Shown here piece by piece: positions 44,642 to 58,120 of a DNA stretch of 64,000 nt. The notes beneath the pieces are model-generated. The model did not search any database, was not told where the DNA came from, and saw nothing but the letters and a program-made list of their open reading frames with translations. Made by a program: the position numbers and the translations under genes. Origin of the DNA: Stromatinia cepivora. Its lineage: Eukaryota; Ascomycota; Leotiomycetes; Helotiales; Sclerotiniaceae. How positions within the stretch are numbered: position 1 is the stretch's first letter; each line of letters starts with the position of its first letter. The stretch covers positions 2,604,001 to 2,668,000 of the forward strand of contig RCTD01000003.1 in assembly GCA_014898415.1 (NCBI GenBank), read 5' to 3'.

Positions 44642-47600
44642 CTAAGCAACCTCTCCCTCATACAAAACCACGGGATTATATTCCTGCCCCGCACTACTCG
44701 TCGACAACTCACTTTCCGTTCCCAAGTGGCTATTTGTTCCCAAATCTGTCTCTGTTTCATAGTCTGACTCTGAATTAGCATCTCGACTTCCATCTATACT
44801 TTCCGCGTATTCCGAACCCTTGTCCGTACCTCCATTGGCTGTAATGACAGTAGTTCCATGACTACTTCTCCTCATCGTATCTGAATCGCTTTCATGTGCA
44901 GCTCTTTCCTCATTATCATGATCATGCGGTTCTTTATTTTCTTCATCTTCTTCTTCATACTCTTTCAATGCCAAATTTTCCTTATTCAATTCCCCGTAAT
45001 TGCGGGTCTTATTAGCGGCTCCTCCCCAGCTGGTTTTGCGTGGGCTAGTACCACCTGATTGTTTTACACTGTGGCTGCGTTTGAAATTGCCAGCGGGAAC
45101 ATTGTTGTTGATTTGACTCAGAGAAAGAATACGTCGCTGGGCTTGGTTGGCAAGAGGTCCCTTAGTTGGAGAACGATTTTTCATAGCAATATTGATGGCT
45201 TCTTGGGTTATGGATGGAGTTTTTGATGCGATGCTTGAGGCGACCGAATGAGCCGTTGAATTGCGTTGAGTCGAAACCCGCTTACGGCTCATAGGATCTC
45301 GTCCAACTTTCCTGTTACCTTTTGCTAGTAAAAGAGCTCGAGACTGATCAATGACTCCTTCAAGGATACGTCTTTCAAGTCCTTCGGCTCTTTCTTCCAT
45401 TTCCTGCAATTCTTCGCGGCGAATTCTCAAGGCTGTCTCCAAACTAGAGACATCAGAAGCAAGTCGCATCTTTTGATGGATCAAATCTTCTTTATCAGTT
45501 TTAAGCTTGGCAACATAATCTTTCAAGACCCTTTCTTCCCCTTTAAGTGAAGCAATTGACGCTTCAACTTGCTCCTTTTGACCTAGACGTTTCTCGAGAG
45601 CAATGGCAGCTTCTGCGGCAGCCTGCTCCTTACTCTCATGATCGTCTGCAATTCTTTGAGTTTGAGTGGAGACAAATTGGGAAACTTCTGCAGCAGTTGC
45701 CATCATTTGCTGTTGTATCTTTTCAAGCATCTCCAATTGCGCTATCGACTTTCCGGCTTCTTGTACATGATCAGCTAGCTTATCAAGCTTCTCATGAACA
45801 GGTGTGTCATCGTATTTGGGAAACTCAACGGGAGGTGGAATCTCAGGTGGCGGAGGAATGTCGGCAATCTTCTTCTGGATCGTCTCTGCTGAAGTCTTGG
45901 AATGTTCGTAGTGCTGGACGGCCAAGTTGAGAACATCTTTGATCGATTCAAGAATCTGAGGATTATACTCTGTCACAGTTCCCTGAACTCCTTCCACAAC
46001 ACCCAAAGTCTTCAATATTTGCTCACGTGTAAGTTGGTGCTCGGCCTTAGCATCGGCGTGTGTTTCCTCGATTTTGATAAAAGTTTCGTCCACACGGTTA
46101 AAGACTGTCTTTGAAGCTTCCTCCATCTTTTCGGCAGAGTCTGCCACAGCAGTTATCAATGTATCGAGTAGAACTTTGACATCCTCGGCCACTTGCTTCG
46201 TGCTCAAGATATTAGCCTCAACTTCTGTAGTTTTCTCCACACCAGCTGTAGCTCTTTCTTCTAAGAAGTTCTGGAGCTCATCATACTTGGTAATGATTTC
46301 ACTGAATTTCTCCTCGAAATGCGAATCAAGTTTATCCCAGGTTTGTTGGAATTTTTCGTCAGTCTCGAGCTTAGATCCAACCATACCAGCATTAGTCTTT
46401 TCAAACTCTTCAGTCATAGCATGGAACATTGCCTGTAAATCTTCAGAGATGGTGCCATTTTTATTGATAGTTTCCCCTAGGCCTTCAAGGAATGTGCGCA
46501 CAGTCTCGACATTATTTTTACCTTCATCAAGCTTTTCTTTAACTGCGTCCCTGAATTCCATGAGGAAAGACTTGACTTCTGTGACACGTTCGCTAACACC
46601 AACAGTCTCCGCTTGTCGCTCTTCGAAAGCTTTGGCATTCGTGGTTGCATGTAATTCAATTCGGTCTGCGGCTTCCTTGACCAAGGTACCTAGTGTGTTG
46701 ACTTCGTCTTTTGTGGCTAAAGCTTCAAATTGCGGGACGACGGTTTGCTCAATAGCAGATTTGATATCGAGACATACAGATTCAACAGCTTCAACGTCTG
46801 TCTTGGTAACCTTGTCAAGACTCTTGAACTCGGTATTGACCTGCTCTTTTATCTCTGCAAGACCAACCAAAACCTCACGCACTGCAGTTTCAATCGAATT
46901 AATGGCATCTTTCTTCGGAACATCCTCCAGTTGCTCAGTCAATAAAGTGATACCGTCTCGGGCCTCAACAACAAACACGCCCATAGTCTCAATATCCTCC
47001 TTCTTGGCAGATTGTTCAGGATCAATTTCATCAAGTTTGGCTTTTGTATTATGAAGTAAAATTTCAATAGCATCAAGATCCTCTTTCTTGATTCTATCTT
47101 CATCGGGAATGACCTCGCGTGAAACAACACCATCCACTTTAGTTTGAACATTCCGAAGCATTTCCTCGACGGCGGCCAAATCTTCTTTGGTCACAGAGCC
47201 AGGAGCTAGTTGTGGCTTAGGTGGTTCCATAGACTCCAGAGCCGCTACTTTGATGCCAAGCTGCGTAATGAGCATCTCAAGATTCTCAATGTCGTTACGG
47301 GATAGGTTTTCAGTAAGTGGAACTATAGCACGCTCAGAAATCTCCGCCACGGCTTGCTCATTCTTTTGATTCTCTTTAAGAACTTCAAGGTCAGCTCGGA
47401 CATTTTCTAGGCCTCGCTTAAGTGTGTCGAGGATCTCATGATTGACAGTCGTATCAACAGGTTTGTTGGCAACCTTTTCAATTTCGGCTTTCAGGACAGT
47501 GAAACCATCTTGTAGCGCGTCAATGATATCTCCAGTTCCCGGCATACTATCTTCCTCGTCCTCTCGTGATCGCGAGGCTTCTATATTGGCTTTGAGGGCA

Positions 47601-50600
47601 TCGAAACCTTCCCTCAAGGCGTCAAGAATCTCATCCTTGTCATCGCTTGCTCCTGATCGAACCAATGCCGATGCTATGGAGCCTCGAAGATGTTCAAGCT
47701 CTCCATTAACACTCTCAAAGCCACTGGTTGAGCTTTTGGAGATAAGTTCCTCCACCTCGGAACGAAGCGTAGCGAAGTTATCCCGCATATTCTCAAGAAT
47801 CTCATCCTTACCTGTGACGTCTGAGGCTCGATCAACATAAGCCTCAATATCAGAGCGGAGTTTCTCAAATCCACCTTTAGTTGCACCAAGGAGTTTCTCA
47901 GTATCTCGTCCATGTGCGGCAACATTTTGCTTAGCTTCATCCGAAACTGCCTTGAACTCGTTTCGCATAGATTCCATAATTTCATGTATACGTGCGGAAA
48001 CTTGGGCTGTGAAGTTGTCAACGGACTGAGGTGAGCTTCCCAATCCTGCTTTCACGGCTTGGATAACATCATCACGGGTAATGCTTTCCGTAACTTCTCG
48101 GCTTAATTCGGTGGATGCCTTAGCAGCGGCAAAATCAAAGTTCTCGAGGCCTTCTTTGACAGCTCCGAGGATATCTTCTCGGTTAACCTTGACATCATTT
48201 CCTCGAGTGAGCGCCGAGTCAAACGTTTGTAGTCCCTCCTTCACTGCATCTAAGACGTCATCACGGCTGACGCCCACGGGTATATCAAGCGTAAGAGCGT
48301 TGTTGAACGTTTCGAAGCCTTCCTTGACAGCGTCAAAGACATCTCCTTTACTAGCATTTGCTTCTCTAACGCTAACGATGGCGGAATTGAAAGTCTGAAG
48401 ACCATCTGTAACGGCTTCAATAACGTCCTCACGTGTGACCGATGGAGGGAATCTTTGAGATTGTAGACCAACTCGTACGGCCTCGAACACATCTGCCTTG
48501 GTGCATGTTGGAGTGACACCTCTAGTTAATGCTGAATCAAAGGTTTGGAGGCCATCTTTTACTGCATCAAGTATATCTTCACGTGTGAAACTAGCTTTTT
48601 TAACTGCTTCGAGAATATCATCCCGGGTAACGCTTCCACCAATGTCGTGGATCTCAAATCCATTCTTCACAGCATCAAAAACATCATCCCGAGTGATAGA
48701 ATCAACATCCTCCCGAGTCGATGCTAGTTCTTTCGATTGAAGGCCGTCCTTGATTGCCTGGAGAACTTCATCGCGAGTGATGTGGGATGTGTGGGCTTGG
48801 AGTCCTTCTTTCACAGCTCCAAGAAGATCGTCTCGTGTGACAGTGGGAGAAGCCTCTCTAGTTAATGCGGAATCAAATGACGTCAATACCTCTTGAATAG
48901 CATCCACAACTTCATCCCGAGTAAGGCCATTTTCAGTATGATGGCCTTGAAGATTTTCTTTGATGACTTCATGAACGTCATTCCGGGTAATGCCACCATT
49001 AGATTCCTGTGATTTGAGACCAACTTTGATTGCTTCGAGAACTTCATCACGAGTTGCATGACCCCCAACATTTTTGGTCAAGGCTGAATTGAATCCTTGC
49101 AAGACCTCTTGTACAGCATCGACAACGTCTTCACGAGTGATCCCTTGGCTTGGGCCTTGAGTTATGGTAGAGCCGTGGAATTTGGTCATAACTTCCTGCA
49201 TTGCATCAACAATTTCGGCGCGAGTTGCACCAGTTTCGGCATTTCCACGGGTAAGAGCGGAATCAAAAGTGGTCAAAACATCCTTGACAGCATCCATCAC
49301 ATCATTACGTGTAAGGCTTCCGCTTCCACCAACGTCCCTAGTCAGAGCAGAATCGAAGGTATGAAGACCCTCTTTTACAGCATCAAAGATGTCATCGCGG
49401 TTAATGCCAGTGTTGCCACCAACATCACGTGTAAGGGCTGAATCAAATGTTTGTAACCCATCCTTAACAGCCTCAAAGACATCCTCCCGAGAAATTCCCG
49501 TCTCGTTTTCATCCGGGTCAGATGCTGGGATTAGTGCACCGAAGTTAAAGTTGTGAAGACTTTCTTTCACGGCATCGAAGACGTCTGCACGAGTAATACT
49601 GTCTCCCACCTCTCTACTTAAAGTGGGGAATTCAAAACTTTCAAGGCCTGCTCTTACAGCTTCAAACATGTCGTTGCGAGTAATGGCTTCTTCATTATGA
49701 TGAGGCATGTTGGCGGAAAAGTCAAATGTATGTAGGCTTTCAGTGACTGCGCCTACCACATCATCTCGGGTAACACCTCCGTCAATCTCACGGCTCTGAT
49801 TGGCAAGGCCGAATGATTGAAGTCCTTCTCTAATGGCCGTCACCACATCGTCCCGTGTGATGCCATCATTATCGCGATCAAGAGCAGCAAAGTCAAACTC
49901 TTTAAGACCTTCCCTAACGGCTTGAATCATTTCAGTTTGCGTGAACCCTTGGAGAACCTCCGCACTTAGTGCCGTTGGGTTTGCAGAAAAGTCAAAGGTT
50001 CGAAGGCCTTCAGCGACAGCATTAAGCATATCGTCTCTGGTAATTTCAGGTTCGCGAGGCTCTGGCATTGGTGCAGCGGGAAACTCAAACTCCTCAAGGC
50101 ACTCACGAACTGCATCGAGAATTTCGTCTCTAGAAAGAGATTCGGAGTCGACTGGTGGTGGAGTAAAGTGCTTCAATCCTTCAATGACTGCAGCAAAGAC
50201 TTCATCCCTCGTTGCTCCTGGTTCATTTTGAGGCGCAAACTCTTGGATACCTTCTTTCAAGCATGCCAGAAGTTCTTCTCTCTCAAGACCAAAATGTTGC
50301 AACTCGATGTCAGGTTTATAATTTTCCCACGCTTCCCTGACTGCATCGATGATGTCTTCTTTCGATTCCGATTTTTCCGTTACTGCTGAGCGTACCACGT
50401 TATAGACTTCTTTGTAGTCGATCTTTTGCGTGGCAGCAGAGGCCGAATTTTGTCGACGACTTTCCCGAATTAGTTGGTTCATATGCTCTTTCAATTCCTC
50501 CAGACCGTTTTGAACAACACCAGTAATATCGGCACCATTGGAAGCTCCATCTTTACTGGCCTGGTCTAATTTTCTCCCAATCTCTCTTCCCATACCCAAA

Positions 50601-52306
50601 ACCTCACCACGGAGTTCTCGGACCAACGCCTTGACTTCAGCTGTAAGCCCACCTCCCTGAGCGACGCTATCCTTAAGACTTCGTATAACTTGAAGGACAT
50701 CTTCGCCCAGTATTTCACCTGAGCGACTGGGTCCCTGGGACTTACGCCTCTCCCTGTCTGCTCCATTGGCAACAAGAGCCTCTAATCTTTGTGCGACAGA
50801 AGCTGGTCTGTCAAAATCTAGTTCTAGTCTTGGCGCATCCTCCTCAAAGCTATATTTACGTCCTCTGGTCTCTCCTTCGCTATTTTTTTGGTGATGGGCA
50901 ATGAGAGCTTGAGAAATCTCAGTGTTCTCTTTGATGAATTCCACTAACTCCTCTAGCTTTTTGGCCGTCGACATCCCTTCCCGGCCAAGTTGCGCAGCAA
51001 TTTCCGTAAGTCGAGATATTAACAATTCCTGTCCTTCCTTTGTGCCCATCTCTCGAAGTATCTTCTCGAGCAAAGCTACAGTAGCAGCATGCGCAACAGC
51101 GTCGCTACTATGTTCTCGGCTATGTTCTCTCGTAAATGGAGTTGATAATAACGTTTCTCGATCTAATGAAGCAGCGAAACTGTTGGGGCTAGGGATCCGG
51201 GGAAGGGAAAATCCTTTCGAGTTTCGTGACGAGGATGGTGATGCACGTCCCTTGTTCTCTGCGAAATGATTGTTGCCTCCATATAATGTACGCTCGGAGC
51301 CAGCATCAGACAGACCAGTCACTAATTCTCGGAGACTCTTTCGTATATCCTCATCCCTGGCATTCGTCGCTTCTTTAAGGCTGACTAGATCCGTCGCGTT
51401 ATCCTTACTTCTTCTACTCAATTGGGCCATCTCCCTCTGAAGACTAGTACATATACTGGTGAGACTAAGAATTTGATTTGAGATGGCATCGAATGTTTGA
51501 GGTTGTCGGGCATAAGCAGTGGAGCCATTGGTGACATTGGCAAGAGGTGGATCTGTCTCCTTGGTAGTCATATTGTGAAGAGCCTGCATTGTGGCGGACT
51601 GAGGAGGGGTATTCTCGCCAAACATACTATTGTGGGGTGGCCGGCGCAGTGAAGGTCTTACATGCATCGAGTTTCGTCTTTCCCTAGGTGATTCGGCTTG
51701 ATTTTTGGTGGGTGTAGTAGCTCGAACAGAATCCTTATCTGACATCCGGTCGGAAAATTTCTCTAGTGGCTCCAGTCCGAAATCCTTGCTGGCGTGTGGT
51801 GTGGCAGGTCTTGTTGATGACTTCTCTAGAGGCTTCAAAGGACCGAAAGTTCCGCTCTCAATGAAACTACTCAAATCTCTAACATTGCCATTCTGTAGCG
51901 ATTGCATTCGTTTGTGATTCGGAGCAGTACCCTTGATCAGTAAACGTTCAGGAGATGGTTCCGTAAGGCGTTTTGGAGGTGGTATGCTTATGTTATAGGT
52001 ATTATCGCGAGCTCTTTCAGTAAGCGCTGCATGTGCGGACTTGATGGCTGCCGATGTTCCTCGTGAGGAAACACTCGGCGATGATGGGTTCATAGGAAGT
52101 GGAGGAGGCGCACGTTCTGGATCAGAACTGTCCCACCTGTAAAAGTATGTCAGAATCGCGTTAAATAAATAGATGACATAAATCAAAGCTTACATTGGAA
52201 CAATTGCTCGACCAGAATCTATTGAACCTATAGAATGCGCAGAACTTCTGTGTACAAGAGCAAGTCTATCGCCATCGCGAGAGGCTTCTCTTTCTGAAGA
52301 AGGCAT
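44642..52306 (-). CDS. Giant helical-repeat/coiled-coil protein, two exons, 2,535 aa
   Basis: Exons 52194-52306 and 44642-52136 (GTAAGC donor, TTTTACAG acceptor) join in phase; exon 2 is one 7.5-kb open frame. Residues 1-230 are Ser/Pro-rich and disordered. Residues ~617-1403 hold about 29 degenerate units of 20-35 residues with core T-R-D/E-D/E-V-x-D/E-A-V-K/R-E/D-G-L-Q-T-F, often followed by DSALTR. Residues ~1400-2150 are long acidic helical segments. Residues ~2150-2307 form a strong coiled coil (LKGEERVLKDYVAKLKTDK region). The tail is basic then acidic. There is no motor, kinase or PH domain and no membrane segment. I do not recognise the family; a cytoskeletal or organelle-scaffold role is inference from shape only. 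Confidence 0.85.
48030..50400 (-). repeat. Intragenic array of ~29 degenerate ~75-105 nt coding repeats
   Basis: Coding repeat array within the giant protein gene. Each unit encodes ITRDDVxDAVKEGLQTF-like sequence; spacing varies because the linkers after the core differ in length. Several neighbouring units between 48180 and 49450 share the linker FDSALTRD/G almost exactly, suggesting recent local duplication, while the outermost units are more diverged. Confidence 0.85.
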
Positions 52307-52948
52307 TGTGGAGGATATATCCCCCGGAATTTGTTTATGTGGAATGTTGATATTGTGGAGAAGATGCAGGAAGTACTCGATGAACTTCGCGATACAAAAT
52401 CCGAATATGAGGGACTGTTGACGTGCAGAAAGTATGGAAACAAACTCCAAATTATGCAAAAGCCAAGCAGATTATGGATTGTATTAATTGTAATTGCCAA
52501 ATGGCATTGGGTATTGAGGATTGAGAATATGGGGGGATTTTTTTTTCATTAAGCAAGTTTAAAAGTTTCCATAATAAAGTAAAATGCAGCGGTCAAGAGA
52601 GTCGGGTACCTACTATTATTTGTTTACTTTTGAACTGGCTGGGGACGCGGCGGGGCAACGTAAAGTTACAAGGCAAGCACAGACAATTTCACGGGTAAAA
52701 TCTCTCGGCGCGTATCAACGGGGACGACTTACTCTGTAGACCAATCGATCGAATATTATTGATTCCTTAATTTGATTGGACTTTCGATTCAGCCACATAT
52801 TCAGCCACATCAGATTAGCGCCACCATCACGTGTGCACGATAAGCGAGGGCTCTTTCGCACTGAGCTAGATTTTATGGAAAAGAATTCTGAATAACCTCG
52901 AATCAACTACGCCTACGACAAACCCTTCGACAACTAACGACAGTCGAG
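52307..52948. promoter_or_regulatory. Divergent promoter region between giant protein gene and RPL27
   Basis: The start codons at 52306 (-) and 52949 (+) face apart across 642 bp, so this region must hold both promoters. Duplicated TTCAGCCACAT words occur near 52788-52808. No other feature seen. Confidence 0.5.
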
Positions 52949-53620
52949 ATGAAGTGTATGTTTATTCCGAATTAATTGATCGCGATCTCATAAAGATTCT
53001 AATTTGATCAATTTATAGTCCTCAAGACCGGCCGTGTTGCCATTATCACCAGAGGCAGATATGCCGGAAAGAAGGTAAATTTTCACCCTTTACCATTCAT
53101 TTCGAATACACGAAAACAATCGAGCAATTATATGATCGAAACGACGGCGAAGAACGAGTTCTAGAGATTGGCGTTATAAGGAATATATGCTGATGGAGGA
53201 ATAAATTGCAGGTCGTGATCATCCAACCCCAGGATGCCGGCAACAAGTCCCACCCATACCCTCACGCATTGGTCGCCGGTATCGAGCGTTACCCATCCCA
53301 AATCACTCGCCGTATGTCCAAGGCCAAGCAAACCAAGCGCAGCAAGGTCAAGCCATTCATTAAGGTTATCAACTACAACCACTTGATGCCAACACGTTAC
53401 ACTCTTGAGTTGGAGGGATTGAAGGGAGTCGTTTCCGCAGATACATTCAAGGAGGTTTCTCAACGTGAGGAGGCAAAGAAGACTGTTAAGAAGGCATTGG
53501 AGGAGAGATACACATCAGGAAAGAACAGATGGTTCTTCACTCCTCTCAGTATGTTTTTTTTTTTCCAAGGGAATTTTGTGCGACAAATTTAGCAAGACTA
53601 ACAATTTTTTTAGATTTTGA
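52949..53620 (+). CDS. RPL27: 60S ribosomal protein eL27, four exons
   Basis: Exons 52949-52955 (7 nt), 53019-53074 and 53212-53548, then a tiny last exon starting at 53614. The N-terminus [20 protein letters not shown] is the KOW-type start of eL27. [20 protein letters not shown] and [14 protein letters not shown] follow, and the protein reaches RWFFTPL, normally two residues before the end (R/Q-F-stop). The last exon starts ATTTTGA, which would give xF-stop if exon 3 ended in phase 2. The GTATGT donor at 53549, however, is phase 1 and would add a 24-residue extension ending at 53687. The rest of the model is secure; only the final junction is uncertain. Confidence 0.93.
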
Positions 53621-56600
53621 ACAATTCTTCTGCGTCATCGGGTCGGAATGGGGTTTATTTACATGGTCTAGTCGCATCATGAGCTAGGAATGAAGCATCT
53701 CCATCAAAAATGTTATGAAGCTTGCTTTTCCACGTTGCAACGTGAATAAAATGTACATTTTGACAAAATATCAGTTGCCGATCATGAAAATGTTTGGAGA
53801 ATATTTGGTTGATTGTGATGTGAATTTGGAAAGGCGCGGTTACATCGAAAAGTACAAGGAGACATATTTGGAGGATACTATACGATCTCCAGCATTCGAA
53901 ATGATTGTACAGGCCATGGTTCGAGGGGCTTTTTGCATCAATATCCCAGCAATTCCGACAAACTTCAGTAGCCCCTCCTGAAACCTTTGAGTTCACGTTC
54001 TACAGTCCGAGTTTTAAATTCACAATATGAATCCAAGTTTTGCAATCTCAACATCAATGCGAGTTTCTAGTATTCCAGGAGTATGTTGAAGTATTGATAT
54101 GCAAGTGCACAATTATAATTGGTTGTGCGGTGTCATTTCCCTACAAGTCCCAATGTAATCCAGACCTTTCCCAAACAATCCTTTACATAGCACATCTCAC
54201 AAGGATAGCTCACTTCTTTCCCGACAAATCTCAATGGGGAGAATTTCCATTAGAGCTTTGCATATGGGCCATTCCTTTAAAAAACATACCCTTAAATCTT
54301 GTCCTTGTAAACGAACTACTCACTTCAGAAGGACTCTGGATTACCAAATAGAGTAGTACAGTGGAAAATTTGCCCCCAAAATCCACCGTCGAATGCAGTT
54401 TGTCACATGTCTTTAGTCCAACAGGTCATCCGCGCGAAAAGATTGAACAAGATTGATCTTCATAATGCAATGAACCTCTGTCCAATGCGCTCTATATTGT
54501 TTTATTTGTTATATTGCCTATTTTTGCCTATCCCTATATATAGTCACATTCTGGTAGTGTCTCGGGTACCGAGCAGCAATAAATTAAACAGCGGGTTGCG
54601 ATTCAACGCAGATGCATCGAATAACTCGATTCAAATTTCTAGCTAGTGAAGGTATATGTGGTGTAGAATCCAACCATTTTCCAAGTTTCGAATTTCTCAT
54701 GTCTTACTCCCTCATATCATTTTTTGGGGACTTCGCTCTTCTTCTTTTCAAAATTGTTATAAGCTTCATCGCTTCCCCGCATTTTAGTTCCTTAAAACAT
54801 CGCATCAGTGAGCATCTAAAGTCTACCCCATGGATTTTCGGCAGACTGTCTCTGCAGCTCTGTAGATCCATCCATCGTGCCTTATGAACCCCTCTTCGTG
54901 CGTAAAACACTCGTCCAAGTCCCATGTCTTTCTGACCATAGAAAGCTCGAGATAACCTAGCATTTGTATCGTAAGTTGACTCGTCCTCTATCAAATACTC
55001 AAGTCCTACGCAGAACAACGCAATTTGCTCCTCCGGAGATGATATAGTCACTAATAGGTACATACTTGGTGGTGCTTAATGGACCTCATATTCCTGTTAT
55101 AACTTACCTCGTCTCTATTCCGAACGTGCGATATTTCACTCCTCTTGATTTCACATATATTTACTCACAAGAAGACGGCCTGCACCACATTCCGGAGGAT
55201 TTTATTGCACTTCCCAAACTTTGTATTTTGTCTTCTCTCATCTCAAAACCATTAAAGAACTCTCGGAAATTCAATCAACAAGACAAGATCCAGGAAGTTT
55301 TGTTGCATATCTCATAATGGGATTTCTATGCTTGTTGACTCCAGACAAGTTTGAGCCATGAATTTGTCCTTAAGAGATTTACAACCAATAAGAAGAGTTG
55401 AAGGAAGTTTTGTTGCATGCCTCATTAAACCATCGGACTTCAGCTCTGATGGAAATATTTGCGTGAATGTTATTAAGTTCCAGGGGTTAGTGAATAGGTG
55501 TGTTAGTAGTGAATGAAGGAGAAGCTCACCAACCTTGGAATAGGCAAGAAGTAAACAATGAGTATATTTTTGAAGAAGGTTCGTTGCATATCTTAAAAAT
55601 CGGGAAACATAATACTTTCCATTCTTCATTTTTGCGATTGTTGAACTATCAATCAATAATATTAAAGCTAGAAACTACACCAATATAATTCAACGAAACT
55701 AATGAGCTACCTAATCAAACAATAAGATGTTTATACTCACTAGGCAAATTAGCAAATGAACAAGATCTACTCGCCAGTCGAATATCATCCATGATACACA
55801 TAGGTATTCAATCTTTACCATACCGATTACATGCCAGCTAGCACTCCCTACTCAAGGTGGTTTCATAATACCTACATTCTCCCTCGACGATGTGGAACTC
55901 CGAACTTAGGTTTGTGCTTAACGCTACAGAGGTAGAGTAGAGTCTAAAGATTTGATAGGAAGGTCAACATCGCTATTTTATCATTAGTGAGGGTATAATA
56001 GCACCCACCCAAATATCAAAGCGCATTTGGTGGAGAAGGAGGAGGAGCGGTTTATTATCACTGTTAGTTAAATCACAGGAAGTAGATGTGTGTGTGTGTG
56101 TATACACCCCGGAAACTCTTTTAGCTTCCGGATTGGCTTGTTTTCTATTCCTATAAATTAGTCAGTTTAATTCTCCCGTGATCTTTAAATTTCAACCAGG
56201 CTGGGAAGAATTATATACAGTGTGCTCCAGAGCAAGAATATGAACCTGGGTGTTCTTAGTGAAAGGTCTCACTATTTGATTTGAAAAATACAGAACTTAT
56301 TTTTGGTATTACCCCTTTCATTAAGCGGGTATTCGTAGGTCCGGGCTATTAATCATTTATCTCCTTTTCTCCCACATGGATAAATAAACTTTAGGTTTCT
56401 CAGCTTGAAATATCCGTTTATTTGTGACTGATTGTTGGTCATGTTGGAGTATGGAATTAGAATATATGGTTTGTTTGGACAATGATCTACTTCTCTCTCG
56501 AAAGATGACGAAGATGAAGATATTAAGTTCCAATTAACTTTTAAGTACATTATATTAATACAAGTCACTCAACCAAACAACCCAACATCATTCAAAATCT

Positions 56601-57600
56601 AAATCCCTAGATCATCAACATAAAGTATGAGGGCGGATAGATAATTGAATACAGAAGTATACTATAATATATCAGACATACACACATCAACACTGCAATA
56701 GAACGAAATGAAAACTGGCGTTTGCTCTCAACTCAAGATATTAATCTATTTCCATTCATCTCACTCCCCAAACTTAGAAGATATTCAAGCTAATAATCAC
56801 CAGTAATCTATTTCTCATTCCATATCAGTTTTCACTTTCCAGTCTCGCCTTTTTTTTCTTTTCTTTCTCTAGATCACCATATCTGACTGATACTCTCCTG
56901 CACAGATCACAATATTCAAATTAACATATATCATTAACATCCAAACACTACTACTGTTCAAACTTCAAGATTATCTCCTAGACAAATACTAAAACAAAAC
57001 ATGATCATTTACCTATAAAAACCTCTCAAGTCCAAGAAATTACAATACTAGCTCATCCTGTAAGTTGAAAATTCTGAAAAATACTAACAGCTTGCTGCGC
57101 TCCCGGTGAGCTCATACTTTCATCTCCCGGTGAGCACCCACCTCGCCCCATTTTCATTTGCCGATTCAATGATTGAAAACTTCGGAAAAGAGAATTAACC
57201 CTGCTACTTACTTCATGGTATATTTCAATGAGAACACACATGCCATTCAATCCATCACCAAAAAAAACCCTCCTCATCCTCAACCTCATCCCCAACCTCA
57301 TCCTCATTCTCACACATCCTACCCCGCACCCCATCATATCATATCCTTAACACCACATCCATTTATTCATCCACCTATCTCACCCCCCAAACCACCAAAT
57401 CCCAACCTCCAATCCCCAATCCCCGATCCTCAATCCCCAATTCAAACAAACAAAGCATCTTACCACACCTCCATCACAGATCCATCCACCACCCATCCAC
57501 CACCCATCCACCACCCACCCATCCATCCATCCATCCATCAATCTACATAAAATCCAGATCCAGATCCACCCTCCCTCACACATTCATACCCCTACATCCA
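53621..57600. other. Gene-poor region; one weak candidate frame
   Basis: About 4 kb with only scattered short frames. The best candidate is on the minus strand: residues from 55063 to 54704 (119 codons) have protein-like composition (CVGLEYLIEDESTYDTNARL, DLQSCRDSLPKIHGVDFR), and a GAG|GTAAGT donor near 55105 could feed it in phase from an upstream exon ending YRTFGIET. I recognise no family and do not call it as a gene. A TGTGTG run lies near 56089-56102. A CATCCACC-rich tract lies at 57480-57545. Confidence 0.35.
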
Positions 57601-57690
57601 AGTCTAGACCGTACCAGAGATCTCCACATCTCCCCGAATACAAATGCAATATGCACATGCATTTCGCCCACGGCCACAACGCAATATGAT

Positions 57691-57730
57691 ACAATACAAT
57701 ACAATACAATACAATACAATACAATACAAT
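57691..57730. repeat. Microsatellite (ACAAT)8
   Basis: Eight perfect pentanucleotide units, with imperfect flanking copies on both sides. Confidence 0.95.
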
Positions 57731-57772
57731 GTGATACAACACATAGCACAGCATTGTAAGACTTACAACAGC

Positions 57773-57846
57773 ACATACATACATACATACATACATACAT
57801 ACATACATACATACATACATACATACATACATACATACATACATAC
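57773..57846. repeat. Microsatellite (ACAT)18
   Basis: A perfect tetranucleotide run of 74 nt (18.5 units), followed by a short (TA)n tract to about 57865. Confidence 0.95.
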
Positions 57847-58120
57847 CTATATATATATATATACATATACATACGTCCACACGCGCCCACAAACACTACC
57901 ATCCGTCTCCATCTCCACCTCTCCCCTCCACCATTTCGACCCACAATCTGCACCTCCACCTCCACCATCCAACCCACAAATCTGCACATTTCAAAACGGC
58001 ATGAATGCTCCATGCTCAATGTACATGCAACTTTACGGGTCTCTCTACACTCTACACTCACCACCCCATTCTGCACTCACCACTCCAACCACAACCACCA
58101 TAAACAAACAAAAGCGAATG

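Noticed and set aside
46074..47054. 326-codon Ser/Thr-rich plus-strand frame
   Set aside because: Antisense shadow of the giant protein's acidic helical region.
53655..53996. Opposing open frames on both strands just after RPL27
   Set aside because: They overlap each other in the RPL27 3' region and resemble nothing; composition fits 3' UTR/intergenic sequence.
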